Source of the DNA: Diploptera punctata
Taxonomy: Eukaryota > Arthropoda > Insecta > Blattodea > Blaberidae
Length of the DNA: 64,000 nt
Assembly: GCA_030220185.1 (NCBI GenBank)
Contig: JASPKZ010007288.1
Coordinates: forward strand, 258,001-322,000
Direction of reading: 5' to 3'
Shown: positions 21,690 through 32,810 of the stretch, piece by piece
Layout of the letters: the number at the start of each line of letters is the position of its first letter
Numbering within the stretch: the stretch's first letter is position 1
The notes under the pieces: model-generated
Database searches by the model: none
Seen by the model: the letters and a program-made list of their open reading frames with translations, nothing else
What the model was told of the DNA's origin: nothing
Translations under genes and position numbers: made by a program

Positions 21690-22930
21690 TTGACGTTACC
21701 TCTACTAGACTTCAACCGTCCCTGCTAGAAACAGCCTGTATAAAGCGACGCAATACTGCAGAACTTGCTTGTATATTGAAATTAGATATTGACTTAATTT
21801 AATTTAATCAGGCTCATTTTGCATTATTTGTGGAAATAAAGAATCTTGTTATGCCTTGTGTTTTGTAAACGAATTAATGAGATGAAACAATTGCTATTCA
21901 TTCTATTATGACATGTTTCCTTTACTTAATAGTTTTCCCTATATACAAATATAGTTATGTACCGAAGCATGGTAACGTGTAGGCATTATGAAAATTAACG
22001 ATTTTATTTAAAAAAAATCCTCTTGATCAGGATCAAACTTCAATTTGCGTCGTCGCAAGAGCATCTTACCGACTGTTCTCCTGAAGCGAACGATACGTAT
22101 GCTGCATGAATAAAGACTTACGCCGCCCGATTTCAACTCAAAGGAAATAGCACATGATATGAATCGCTCTCCAAAACCTTTCAACTTTCCATCATCAGGA
22201 GTTGCTCCATCAATTTTTTTTTCTAAGGCTGTATGTACTCGGTCCTGAGTCGTGTATTTACGACACTGCAAATCTATCGGCAATTTTACGACTAACTTTG
22301 AAATATGCCGCAAAATTATGGGAAGATTTATTATTTTTATAATTAAATAGCCACCCATAACGAAGTTGTAGTCTTAAGTTCTTTACAACATCGGTTTCTA
22401 TTAGTTTTCAAATATATATGTAATTATTCATAAACACTCCAATACAGGCAATGCAAGTTAAATATACACAATGTATTCGTATTATACTGTATTGGTCGAA
22501 TAAACATATTATAATACACATTAATTGGATAAATACTTGCATATATAAGGGTGTAGAGTGTAGTACTCATATTTAAATATAAAACATTCCTTCACGTAGC
22601 AGTTTAGAATAACTAAAGGTACATGTATTATCTTTTCCACTTATTCGTAACCTGTTGTCTCTCAAGAAGTCTTTTATAACAAGAAAAGCTTCTTACTGTA
22701 TTACATAAACATGAAAGTGCATACACTTTTTCTCTTACTAATGTTTTCTTTTTTTACTTGTCAACTCAAAATGTTTGCTTTTCAAAAGTCTTCAGTTTCA
22801 CAAATTTATCCATATTCTGTATTTTTTTAATGAAAATATTTAAATTTTCCTTCGTTGATTTACCGACGCTTCCAGCAAGAGACTAATAACGATCGTTTAG
22901 AATGCATTTAACGAGTCAAAGAGAGCAGAG
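21690..22930. other. Unassigned interval
   Basis: Holds a 116-codon minus-strand frame at 22008-22358 that I do not recognise; no domain, signal or repeat seen. AT-rich otherwise. Confidence 0.4.
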
Positions 22931-22939
22931 AATATTACC

Positions 22940-23295
22940 ATTTTCCTCCACCGAGATAAAAAGCTAACTCAATGGCACGAAAGTTCTAGAAGACCCTTCT
23001 CTTTTCAGCCGACAAATGACCTCACTTTCACATGTTGTAAGCACAGAGGTGTAAGATCGCCCAACAAATATAGTACTAATGCGTCAAAATACGTCGGTCC
23101 CACAGCCGTTATAGTTGGTTTTCTCAATATAAAGCCCTTACGTATTGCAGCCATTCAAATTCATCACCATACTACGTAGAACCGATCCCGTAATCTCCAC
23201 AATTATATGAAAAATCTCTTTCTCCCATGCGGAATCGAACCAGCGCAACTAAGACTAGGTGTTTTAAAACGCTCAGCTAAGGCGCGGGATATTTC
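22940..23295 (-). mobile_element. tRNA-derived SINE (family S2), diverged
   Basis: Minus strand begins CCGCGCCTTAGCTGAGCGTT and has TGCGCTGGTTCGATTCCGCA as box B. Further on, AACCAACTATAACGGCTGTG matches AACCAGCTATAACGGCTGGG of the well-preserved copy at 48052-48400. Order and spacing agree over about 350 bases. Confidence 0.78.
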
Positions 23296-23299
23296 CGAA

Positions 23300-24050
23300 A
23301 TAAATATTAGGAATATTTGAAATATGTGCATATGTGAGTGCGCAGTTGCCTCCTAATTCCCGCATTTTTAATTCGTCTTATGGAATTTGAAGTGATGCAA
23401 CATCTTTCTTACATAAGAGTTATTCACAATAAACATTATAGTATCTACGTTTGGTTATAATATAGTATCGCATAGAGTCATGCAGTTTTTAAATTCCGTA
23501 CCAATGCAAATAAAAACTGAAGCAAAAATAGTTATTTAAAGTATTTTAATAATAATAATAATAATTCTTGATATTAATATTAAATAATGAATTAATTAAT
23601 AATTAATTAATATAAGTTGAAAGTATTACTAATTTAATGGTTGAATGTTACTTTTTGTTTCATAATTAAAAACATTTCTTTCTTATAATTATATAATCGG
23701 CGCAACCAATTTATATTTTTTCTTAATTACATCACCGTTTATATTTGCGGACGCCACTCTAAAAACATTTGGCGGTATCCACCCTTTTTTTCGGTAAATT
23801 GCATATCCTTAAAGTTCTGTTCCTACCGTTTACTAAAATAATGTGTGTGCATCCGAGCTGCCTAGATGTCACAACTGTAGAAAGAGTACTAGTATACCAC
23901 ATTGAGCTAGTCCTGCAGGTAATCAGATGTTCGTGTTTCGTGCTGGTGTGAGTTGTGTAAAAATACTGGAATCCCATAATAATTCTTACTATAGAAGACA
24001 CCAAGGGAAGAAATTAGCATGTAAACATCTCAAACACAATAAATATACGC
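23300..24050. other. Unassigned AT-rich interval
   Basis: Short ATT/TAATTAAT runs near 23550-23620. No gene seen. Confidence 0.4.
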
Positions 24051-24116
24051 TTTTCAGATGGTTCCGGGGGCCAGAATAAAAATGTTACATTTATATTTAT
24101 TTCTTGCTTTTCAAAA

Positions 24117-24444
24117 GTGCACATTATTAAAATGCTACACATAGTTTTAGTTAAAGGCCACAGCTTATCACAATTTGACCGACAGTTTGGTTCATACTGT
24201 TTTAAGATGCAAAAATTTTCGACAGTGGAAAGTGATAAAAAATATCGTGAAGTTATTTCATCTTGTCAAAAATGCAACCATATTCAGTTCTATGGGAGAG
24301 TTCCATTTTGAAATACTGGTGAGGAACACTGAATCCATACCTCTTGAAAAGACCAAGCAAGTAAACAATCATTTTTTGAAATTCACAAATACTACCAAAT
24401 CCTCTATTAGAATTCAGGGAGATTACCTGCTTCTAATATGGTAA
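24117..24444 (+). pseudogene. Relic of a repetitive ORF family (GHS...DRxFG motif)
   Basis: One frame reads HIVLVKGHSLSQFDRQFGSY and KKYREVISSCQK; a frameshift moves the sequence into MGEFHFEILVRNTESIPLEK. The GHS-x5-DR-x-FG pattern resembles the C-terminal region of a widespread arthropod repeat ORF that I know only as uncharacterised (possibly DUF7869-like). That identification is from memory and weak. No ends of an element are seen. Confidence 0.35.
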
Positions 24445-24669
24445 TACAATCAACGGATTGATGTTTTGGAAAAGAGAGTATGTATATAGCAAGTAAACCC
24501 ATATTGTCATGCTCCAAAAGACAAAGAGCATTCCGCTTAAATAGTCCAAGGAAAATTATACGAGGGACTTGTTTCCTTCTTGAATGAAGACTCGAGGAAC
24601 TGGCATAAAGATTTAATAGAAGAGGCAAAACTAGGATTTCCAACTAAAGCAACTGAAGACATAGTGACA

Positions 24670-26170
24670 AACATGTGCTATATATTAACCACGATTTTTA
24701 TTTGATTACAGTTATTAGTTAACATCCTCAAGCTTTATATTACCAGTGGCATTTGTAGAACTTTATATTTGGTTTAAAATATTGAGAGAGCTAACTATAT
24801 AAATTTTGTAATTAGGAAAAAGTGTTAATAATTTGAGTTCTAAATGGGACGCGTTCAAAATTTTGGACGACGTTCTTCATTCCAATCATTATAGTCTATG
24901 CAAAAATTTGTGAAATAATAAAATTTTCATGCAACGTGTATGTTCACCCTAAAAAGAGCGTGTGCAGAAAAGCAAGGAAATTACTATTAGTTTAATATAT
25001 TACGTAGTTAAAATTTCTTTCTATACTAACGATATAGGCCAGAGTAATGCATGTAAGGTAGATACTTTATTTTCCTTCAATTGAACAAGTTTGGGCCAAA
25101 GTAGTGTACCAACATTTACATCTCCTTTATTTCAGATCATATTCAATCATACGCCTCTGTTAGTGTGACGTTCTCAATTTATATTACATTCAATTATAAA
25201 TGTTTTATTTATCAGAGATTCAAACCCGAAATTCAATTTCAGAGGCTTACCCACTACGCCGCTCTGCTCTCATTGGAGTTTCCAGTTTGATTATAATCGT
25301 GAACTGCTGGTTCAATGCGAGGTTTCTTAAGCTACCTTTAGTGATCCATTCTACAGATCTAAAAAGACAGCTTACATCCTATCCACTGTAAAAAGTCAGT
25401 GCACCTATATAATTCCCATGACAATTGAATAACGAAAATCTACCGATCTACAAAATTAGCACAAGTAATGAATGAATTTTTCGGAACATACGACATATAA
25501 TTTCCTAGAATAACTTTTTTCTTGCAATTACATATTCTTCAGTATTGACTATAATCGGATCTTCTGATGTCATTGCCTCTTCATCATCTCAATACAATTC
25601 AATTGCAATTATCAATCATTCTAATTTTGCATGAAGCCAATTGCCCTCTATCGGTGGGCTGAAGTTTTTGTTTTTGGTAAGCACTAAACTATACTTTTTT
25701 ACTATACCTATTTCATTATGCACTATTTACCTGAAAATATCTATTAGATAAGACTAATGTACACATTTTCAGTAGTACTGCATAATCTGCATAATTAGTG
25801 GAAATAACGAACATTTACCATTCTTTTTGTAGAGTTCAAAATCACTTCTATTCATTTATTTCTATTCTATTTATTTCACATGCAGCAAAAATAATTTCAA
25901 GCTCAATTTTTAAGATACACTATGTACAATAATTCTAGCCATTGTAATTACTGTACCAAAAAATGAACATAAAATATGCAACATGAAACCAAATTGATAA
26001 TAGTATTAATTTTTTCGCGATAGTGCGTTTTGTCGTACTTGCAGCAATGATGACCATGATTGAAAGTTCAACTTCCTACAAATCGCGGTTCCCAACCTAA
26101 ATAACTAGACTGTAATATTACATATTTCAAACCTCGTTCGGTAAGTAAAACTGCTGTCCTTTATTTATAC
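24670..26170. other. Unassigned interval with one tRNA-like head
   Basis: At about 25210-25275 the minus strand reads AGCGGCGTAGTGGGTAAGCC and then TTTCGGGTTTGAATCTCTGA, an A-box/B-box pair like the other SINE heads, but with no recognisable body. The rest shows nothing. Confidence 0.4.
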
Positions 26171-26174
26171 TACC

Positions 26175-26310
26175 ATCTACAGTAATTCTACCCGAGGGCA
26201 GGTATTTCACTGCAATCATAGTTTTTTCATGCCAAGCTTTGCCGCATTACAAGGGAATTATAGGTGTGGTATGTTCCATTGCTTTCCACACCTATAAATG
26301 TTTATGATGA
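26175..26310 (-). repeat. S3 SINE 3' half
   Basis: CTACCCGAGGGCAGGTATTT and GGGAATTATAGGTGTGGTAT align with the 3' half of the full S3 copy at 21294-21600, same orientation. The 5' half is not adjacent, but a 5' half in the same orientation lies at 27505-27690. Confidence 0.7.
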
Positions 26311-26731
26311 ATATTTAACTCATGCCCCAAATGAGAGTCTATGACCAATCACATTTAAACGATTTTTTATTTACAACCAATCACAGTCGTATTTCGCGTA
26401 GAATTTACCAAGTAAAGTTTATCATAATAAAGAAAGCACCTCCTTTTTAACATTCTGAATAGGTCATAGCATTGTTTTGCAGTGACTGACCCTCTAAGAA
26501 ATACGACTACCAGATTGTATATATAGTGCATGAATGTCAACACGTAGCGCATATGGGAGTTAACATAAAAACATTTGTAGCAATTGATTATGCCACCAAA
26601 AAAGATACCACTGTTTGCACTTTCTTAAATGTATTTTTTCCCAGGTAGTAATATTCCAGAAAAATATATTTGTCATAGGAAATCAGGAATGAATTAATAT
26701 ACAGTTTGATGTGTTTCATTTTTTCTCCCCT

Positions 26732-26744
26732 AGAGTGCATTCTT
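26732..26744. repeat. Target-site duplication, left
   Basis: AGAGTGCATTCTT, repeated exactly at 27169-27181 on the other side of the family A fragment. Confidence 0.9.
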
Positions 26745-27168
26745 GAGAAAAGGAGATTACGAGTATTTGAGAATAAAGTACTTATGAAAATTTTTGGACC
26801 AAAGAGAGATGAACAGACAGGTGAATGGAGAAGACTACTTAACAATGAACTACATGGTCTTTATAGGAAGCCAGATATAATAAGAACACTTAAGTCTCGT
26901 AGACTGCGATGAGCAGGATATGTTGCGCGTATGGGGAATGAAAGACGTGCATGGAAACTTCTTCTAGGAAAGCCAGAAGGAAAACGCCCAGTTGGTAGAA
27001 CAAGAATGAGGTGGGAGAACAACATTAACTATGATTTGAGGGAAGTAGATTATGCAGGGAATGATTGGAAAGCATTAGCTCAGGATAGGGATGTATGGAG
27101 AGCTTATGTCCGCGCGGTCATGAACCTACGGATTCGATAGTGCCAGTGAATAAATAAGTAAGTAAGTA
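26745..27168 (+). mobile_element. Family A RTE-like fragment, 5'-truncated
   Basis: Carries the last third of the RT C-terminal block in one frame broken by one stop: RLRVFENKVLMKIFGPKRDE, EWRRLLNNELHGLYRKPDII, then MGNERRAWKLLLGKPEGKRP and RMRWENNINYDLREVDYAGN. It ends in AGTAAGTAAGTAAG. A stop (TGA) replaces the tryptophan of RWAG at about 26910. Flanked by a 13-bp duplication. Confidence 0.9.
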
Positions 27169-27181
27169 AGAGTGCATTCTT
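27169..27181. repeat. Target-site duplication, right
   Basis: Second copy of AGAGTGCATTCTT, directly after the TAAG tail. Confidence 0.9.
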
Positions 27182-27504
27182 ACAATATTCCGTTCTTTGG
27201 CAATAAATAATATAATCTGGTTGCAGTGATGAAAAAAGGAAGCAGTTGAAGCGTACCAAGCGCTTCTCATTTGTTTTCAAACATCGCCGTTTACATTAAA
27301 TATATAAACATTTAAAAAAACTATATTTAAATAATGATTTGTTAGTAAACAGCTTAATTTTATTTGTTAAGTAGTCCTAACAAATGCCACTCTTGATTTC
27401 CAAATTCTCTAGATAAATTCGCTCCTCTCTTCGTGAGTCGTGAATTTATCGATAATTTGGAATTCACTCGTGGCATTACTTATGATAAAGATAAGGATGA
27501 GTTT

Positions 27505-27690
27505 GTTGATGACCGGATGATTTTCGGGGACCTTTGGGCCCTAAGCGTCCTGACATTTGCCTTACAGGTTAGGAAAAACTCCGAGAGAAACCTTACCCGG
27601 GCGCCAGTCCCGACTGGTAATCGAACGCTCCCAGCTGCGTAGCAAGGAAGCACGCTACCTCGACACCACAGCGGTGGACATGTATACTAC
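27505..27690 (-). repeat. S3 SINE 5' half
   Basis: Minus strand: TCCACCGCTGTGGTGTCGAG, a box B in GTTCGATTACCAGTCGGGAC, and the block GGACGCTTAGGGCCCAAAGG. It stops where the 3' half is expected. Same orientation as 26175-26310. Confidence 0.75.
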
Positions 27691-27703
27691 ATGCAATGTA
27701 TAA

Positions 27704-27708
<5 letters not shown>

Positions 27709-27741
<33 letters not shown>
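27709..27741. repeat. AT dinucleotide microsatellite
   Basis: About 16 TA units. Confidence 0.95.
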
Positions 27742-27743
<2 letters not shown>

Positions 27744-28209
27744 TTAAGGCAGTGTTAATATTCATTATACCAAACAAATGATTGCATTTTATATGAACTG
27801 AACTTTATTTGAAACAATATAAAACAATAGATATGTAGCTGCCGCCATTTTATAACTGATTCGTGTCACGGCCTGCTATAGTCTCAACTAATAAACATTG
27901 TCCACACTATTAACGTTAATCAGTTGTTTATAATGAATGCAAATATTTCCAAAAAAATGTGTTATTGCTTTACTATTAATTATTATTTTGAAAACACCAT
28001 CAACCAAAAAGTAGGCCTAATGTAAACACACGTTTTTTAAGTGTTTTACAGGATCTCGGAAATTAAAAGCCTCCCTATAGAGCGGTTTTAAACATTTCCT
28101 CGCTTCTGTAAAAACTACTTCCTAACCTCGCAGCGTAATATACTATTATCTGTGTTTATTTCACATGTCCCAGTATAACAGGCAACAATTGGGTTATATA
28201 CAAAACTAG

Positions 28210-28830
28210 CCACTACTCGTGGTGAGCTGCTACGCCTAAATAAATTAAAATTAATGTGATTTTATGTTTAGTTGGATACGTAAAGACAAATTAATTATAA
28301 ATTTATATTTTTAGATACCCCGTGCTGATTACCCCGCATATCCTGATCTTCTTGACATAAATGAGCTGAAATACGAAAATTAATGTGTTTTTGATTAGAT
28401 GAAAAAGTAAGAGGACAATTTTATATCGTAATTATTTTTAGATACCTCATGCTGTTTACCCGGCGTTGTGCGTGAATCTACTCATCCCGATCATCTTAGC
28501 ATAAATGAGCTTAAAGACAAAAATTAATGTAGAGCCTACGTCTTGTGATTAGTTGAATAAGTAAAATGAAAAGTAACTATACATATAAATAGTAATTCCT
28601 TTAAGATCCCCGTGCTGATTACCCAGTGTTGCCCGGGAATCTACTTATCTTGATATTCTTGGTATAAATGAGCTAAAAGACAAAATTCGGTATTGTGAGT
28701 TATCCGTAAGAGAATACCCACCATGTGCTGCTATGCTTGCACAAAAACCTACGATCTTGTCTCGATCTTCTTGGCATCAATGAAAGACATAAATGGTTTT
28801 GTAAGTTATCCGTAAGAGATAAATATATGC
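28210..28830. repeat. Degenerate tandem repeat, units about 110-165 bp
   Basis: The segment CCCCGTGCTGATTACCC...TCTTGACATAAATGAGCT recurs at about 28316, 28440 and 28605, with a weaker copy at about 28706. Each unit also holds AAAGACAAAAATTAATGT-like and TTGATTAGTTG-like words. The best-preserved units contain CCCAGTGTTGCCCGGG, nearly palindromic. No coding frame. Confidence 0.7.
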
Positions 28831-29264
28831 TGTCGCACATTTTTATAGAGCTTTTTGAGATATTAATTTCAGTTTACATTGATTTTATGTATTATAGTGT
28901 ATGCAGCGTAAGCCATTTAAGCGTCCAAAGAGCAATTTTTTTTCACGTGTTCCACTACAAAGGGCGATTTTTAAGGGTGTAGGAGTTGAATATCACAACT
29001 ATCTTAAAGCCTATGTTCATCCCGAGAACCTCTTGAACGTGTTGTAAAAAGCCCTACACAATCAAATCAACGGTATGGCCGCGCATAAAGTACGAACAAA
29101 CATTCATATTTTATATATTAGACGTAGTAGATCTATAAAAATCCACAATTCAGAAGAAAATTGATATTGGTAGTAGTTAATTAATCTGTACCATAATTAG
29201 TAGCAAATTGAATAGTTATTCTTATTATTCTTACTTATTTGTAGGATATTCGTCATTTTTTATT

Positions 29265-29455
29265 TCCCAAAACATTCCTCGGAGGAAGATGTATTAGATA
29301 TGCAGCCACTGTCTATCCATATCTTGGCTGGTCGTCCTCTTGCTCTTCTCCCATTCATTGGTCTATCTTATTGAGCTATTTTTGCAAGTGTGTTGTCTTC
29401 CATTCTTTCTATATTATTTTTCCAATATATTCGCCTTTCTATCCTATATTTAGTC
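29265..29455 (-). pseudogene. RTE-like 3' relic
   Basis: Minus strand reads YWKNNIERMEDNTLAKIAQ and then RPMNGRRARGRPAKIWID, the closing block of an RTE-like polyprotein (E-R-M...G-R-R-x-R-G-R-P). One stop between. Family differs from A. Confidence 0.6.
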
Positions 29456-29615
29456 ATTCAATTGGGGTAAAATTTTCCGGACTCAAATTGTCCCTCATTC
29501 GGTTCTCCGGGCGGGGAATACATTAGGGAACCCATGCCAAAGGCTCAAACATAGGGACATGTTCCAATGAACATGGAATGTTAGGAATTTATACAATTGC
29601 GGGGCGCTAGAAGTA

Positions 29616-30730
29616 TTGACGCGAGAATTAGGAAAATCACCCTTGGATGTAGTCGCTTTAAAGGACATTAGGTGGCCAGGAGAAGGTAGTCAGGAATCAG
29701 AAAGCTTTGCATTATACTACGGGGTACAGAAACACCTAAATTTGGAAGGGTTTTTTTTAGTCCGAAGGAGGATCCTGTCGGCTGTCCGAGAAATTAAGTT
29801 TGTCAGTGATAGGATATCATACATAATTCTAAATAGTAAACGGCATGATTTTTATAATCGTAAATGTACATGCTCCCACAAAAGAGAAAGATGACAAGAT
29901 CAAGAACGAGTTCTATGAATAATTAGAATGCATATTTGATAACCTTCCACGATAACATACGAAAATTGTCTTAGGATATTTTAGTGCAATATATATTCAA
30001 AGCAACAATAGGCAAAATCAGTCTTCATGAAGATAGTAACGAGAATGGAGTTATATTAGTCACATTTGCCACATCAAAGAATCTCATTGTCTAGAGAAAA
30101 ACACTTCAGCATAATGATATCCATAAATGCATCTGGACGTCTCCAGATGGCGAAGTTCGAAACCAGATAGATCACGCATTAGTGGACAAACGCTTGCACA
30201 GTTGCATCATCTATGTAAGATCTGTTTGAGGGACAGGCTGCAATTCGAATCATCATCTGGTCAGGGTTAAAATCAGACAATGGCTGTCGCTTATGAGAGA
30301 AACAAACGCTAAAGATTATTCTGAAAAAAATGATTTAAAAAACTTGAAAAATGATTAAACGCGGCACGAATACCATATTAAAATTTCTAATATATTTTAA
30401 GTATTGAAATCTTCAGATGACAATGTGGCAAACGAAGAAGAAACAGATATAAATAAAGAATGGGAGACTATAAGAGATACTATTAAATTGTCAGCGTCAC
30501 AAAGCATTCGTTATTTAAAAAAGAGGCAAAACAAGACATGGTTTGATGAGAAATGTGCCGACATTGTAAAGAAAAAAAAAGCTAGCAAAAACGAACTGGT
30601 TCAAGAGCCAAATGAGGTAAATTTGGAGCAATTGAGTAGTATTAGATGGGAAACCACGAGATTACTAAAGAGTAAAATGAGGGAATATTTGAGAGAGAAT
30701 ATTAATGATCTTGAAATGAATGCCAAATAG
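29616..30730 (+). pseudogene. Family A endonuclease and linker remnants
   Basis: The first frame reads TRELGKSPLDVVALKDIRWP and SDRISYIILNSKRHDF. Downstream frames contain traces of the WTSPDGEVRNQIDHALVDKR block (about 30136-30195) and the SNHHLVRVK position. The 30404-30730 frame matches the linker: NEEETDINKEWETIRDTIKL and KTWFDEKCADIVKKKKASKN. Multiple stops. Confidence 0.8.
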
Positions 30731-30887
30731 TGGAACATTAGAAAATGATATCAGAGAATTATGATAGAGAAGAAAGGGTTTGTGGCTAGAACAAATATAA
30801 TTAGAAATGAAAATTGGGAAATGATTGCAGTTTCCATGAGTATGTTATATAGATGGAAAAGTTATTAAAATATTTATTATCAGTTCT

Positions 30888-31250
30888 GTAGGTTTTATTT
30901 ATATTCTTAAATATACATTAAACAATTTAATAAACAACAACATCGAAGAAATAGATGAATTCAATAATAAAGGCATCTACAAATTAACATGTACATACTG
31001 CAAAAAATTATACGTTCGGAAAACTAACAGAAGCTTCAATATTAGATTCAAGGATCATTTCAAAGAATTCATTTATAAAGGAGGAAAATCTAGTTACGCA
31101 AAACATGTAATTCATGTTGGACACCATACGCATAACATCGATATCACCCTCGCAATAGTACATAGAGAAAACATTCCAACGAGGATGAATATACTGGAGA
31201 AAATCGCAATACTAAGAGAAATCGACAACAACCTGATTCTCAATGAATAA
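30888..31250 (+). pseudogene. Penelope-like GIY-YIG endonuclease domain (C-terminal part of the polyprotein)
   Basis: Frame open from about 30888 to the TAA at 31248-31250. Core motif GIYKLTCTYCKKLYVRKT corresponds to G-I-Y...Y-I-G-x-T of Penelope GIY-YIG endonucleases, with YVRKT in place of YIGQT. Then RSFNIRFKDHFKEF, KSSYAKHVIHVGHHTH (catalytic-region S-x-x-A-x-H) and LEKIAILREIDNNLILNE at the C terminus. The CxxC pair between GIY and YIG is typical of Penelope. RT is absent; only the 3' end of an element was inserted or survives. Confidence 0.8.
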
Positions 31251-31335
31251 ACACCCAGTCCACACAATCCTCTCTACAAAATTCTCACAACCAAGTCAGT
31301 GCTTCAACAAGGGTCAACAAGTACGGACATAATGC

Positions 31336-31377
31336 ATTCTGCTGATGATGGGACTAGTCCCGAAAGGCCTACAGAGT
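31336..31377 (+). ncRNA. Candidate hammerhead ribozyme (minimal type I) of the Penelope-like element
   Basis: Core CTGATGA at 31342-31348. Stem II is GGGA/TCCC with loop CTAG, preceded by one extra T. GAAA follows at 31362-31365. Short stem III is AG/CT, then cleavage dinucleotide TA at 31370-31371. Stem I pairs ATTCTG (31336-31341) with CAGAGT (31372-31377), six pairs including one G-T. The predicted cut is after 31371. Penelope elements are known to carry such ribozymes in their terminal repeats. The extra T next to A9 is a departure that may weaken activity. Confidence 0.72.
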
Positions 31378-31482
31378 ATTTAAACATCTTAAGTTGAGGA
31401 GACGGGACTATAAAGTAAATATTTTATAGTTCTTAACCGTACGTTATATTACTGTGAACTAATACCTCTACGGAAACTTACC

Positions 31483-32416
31483 ATGAATTTTACAAGCCGA
31501 CTTTCTCCAAATATTCATGACATTCTAGTAGATCATCAATGTCGATTTAGAAGAAACAGGTATACAACAGATGTGATTTTTAGCTTAAGACAGATTTTAG
31601 AAAATAAATGGGAATATAATGTTACTGTACATCAATTATACATGGATTTAAAAAAAAAACATACGATTCAATTAAGAGGGAGAAGTTATATAGTATCCTG
31701 CTGGAGTTCGGAATTCCTAAAAAGTTAGTTTGAGTTATACGAATGTATCTAAGTGGCACAAACAGTAGGGTACGTGTAGGCAAATAGTTTTCGAATAGGC
31801 CTACTACTGAAATCCACAATGGGTTGAAGAAAGAAGATGCACTATTTCCTCTACTATTTAATTTTGTACTAGAACATACCATCTAATCTTTAGAGGATGA
31901 TGAAGGCCTACAACTAAGTGGTATTAATAAGCTGTTAGTTTATGCTGATGATGTAGTACTATTGGGCGATAGCGAGGAGATACTAGAGGCCAACACGCAC
32001 AAACTACTGAGTAACACTAAGAAATTGGAACTGCATATCAATGAAACTAAATATATGGCCACACATAGAGATGCATTATATAGTGGGAGTGGGCTGTTGA
32101 TGAGAAGTGAGGGAAATTTTGAGGAAGTAGCTGAATTCAAATACCTGGGAAAATAATCACAAATACTAATGAGATGTGCAAATACATTAATCATAAGCTC
32201 AATTCTGGAAATGCTTACTATTATGCATTAAAGAGACTCTTGACGTCCCAACTCCTTTAAAAAAAATGTTAAACTGAATATGTATAAAACTATTATTCCA
32301 CCAGTTACATTATATGGATTCGAAACAAATACTCTTACTTCAAGGGAGGAAAAAAAAATACGAGTATTTGAGTTTAAAGCTCTTAGGACAATTGTTGGAC
32401 CAAAAACAGAAGAACA
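31483..32416 (+). pseudogene. Family A RT remnants after the interruption
   Basis: First frame reads ILVDHQCRFRRNRYTTDVIF and VTVHQLYMDLKKKH (canonical DFKKAYD). After frameshifts come LLVYADDVVLLGDSEEILEA at about 31933-31990 and INETKYMATHRDALY, then KTIIPPVTLYGFETNTLTSR. The catalytic YADD is intact in sequence but out of frame with its neighbours. Ends near VGPKTEEQ. Confidence 0.82.
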
Positions 32417-32419
32417 GTG

Positions 32420-32805
32420 CACAGCTTCGTTTCAGTCCGCCTCCCTTACAATGAGCGACTGAGTAAATTAACAAATCAGGAGATAGGAAGACATTTATAA
32501 ATAATCAATTAACCTAAGGAAAGGAAGTAATCTTCGGGCCTACATCTTATGTATATTTATTGTAACGAGAAATATATGTAGAATCTAATAATATCATTAT
32601 TCTTCATAAATTATATGATCCAGAGTAATTAATAAACGTTCAATCATGAGTTACCAAGCAGAAGCAGGTGGCCTAAACCCTACCCATTGTCCATACGTAG
32701 TACGTTGAAGATCTCTAAATAGCTATTATTCTCGAACTGTTCCAAGCATTTCTTTGTTCAACAAAAGCATAAAAATGGCAAATCCTGCTGACCTGGCGTT
32801 AGTAA
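32420..32805. other. Unassigned interval
   Basis: Nothing recognised. Confidence 0.35.
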
Positions 32806-32810
32806 TTAAA

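Larger units (their letters stand above)
29490..32416 (+). mobile_element. Family A RTE-like retrotransposon, long copy, interrupted by a Penelope-like segment and 3'-truncated
   Basis: Homology to family A starts at about 29490 (ATTTTCCGGACTCAAATTGT) and runs to about 30870, resumes at about 31490 and ends abruptly at about 32416 before the C-terminal block and TAAG tail. The gap is filled by sequence with a GIY-YIG frame. Relative to other copies roughly 350 bases of RTE sequence are missing at the interruption. Confidence 0.82.

Noticed and set aside
22008..22358. 116-codon minus-strand frame
   Set aside because: No recognised domain, no homologous copy in the window; length is near what chance gives in this much sequence.
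28210..28830. CRISPR-like repeat array
   Set aside because: Units are long, unequal and degenerate, with no short identical repeats or spacers; the DNA is eukaryotic.
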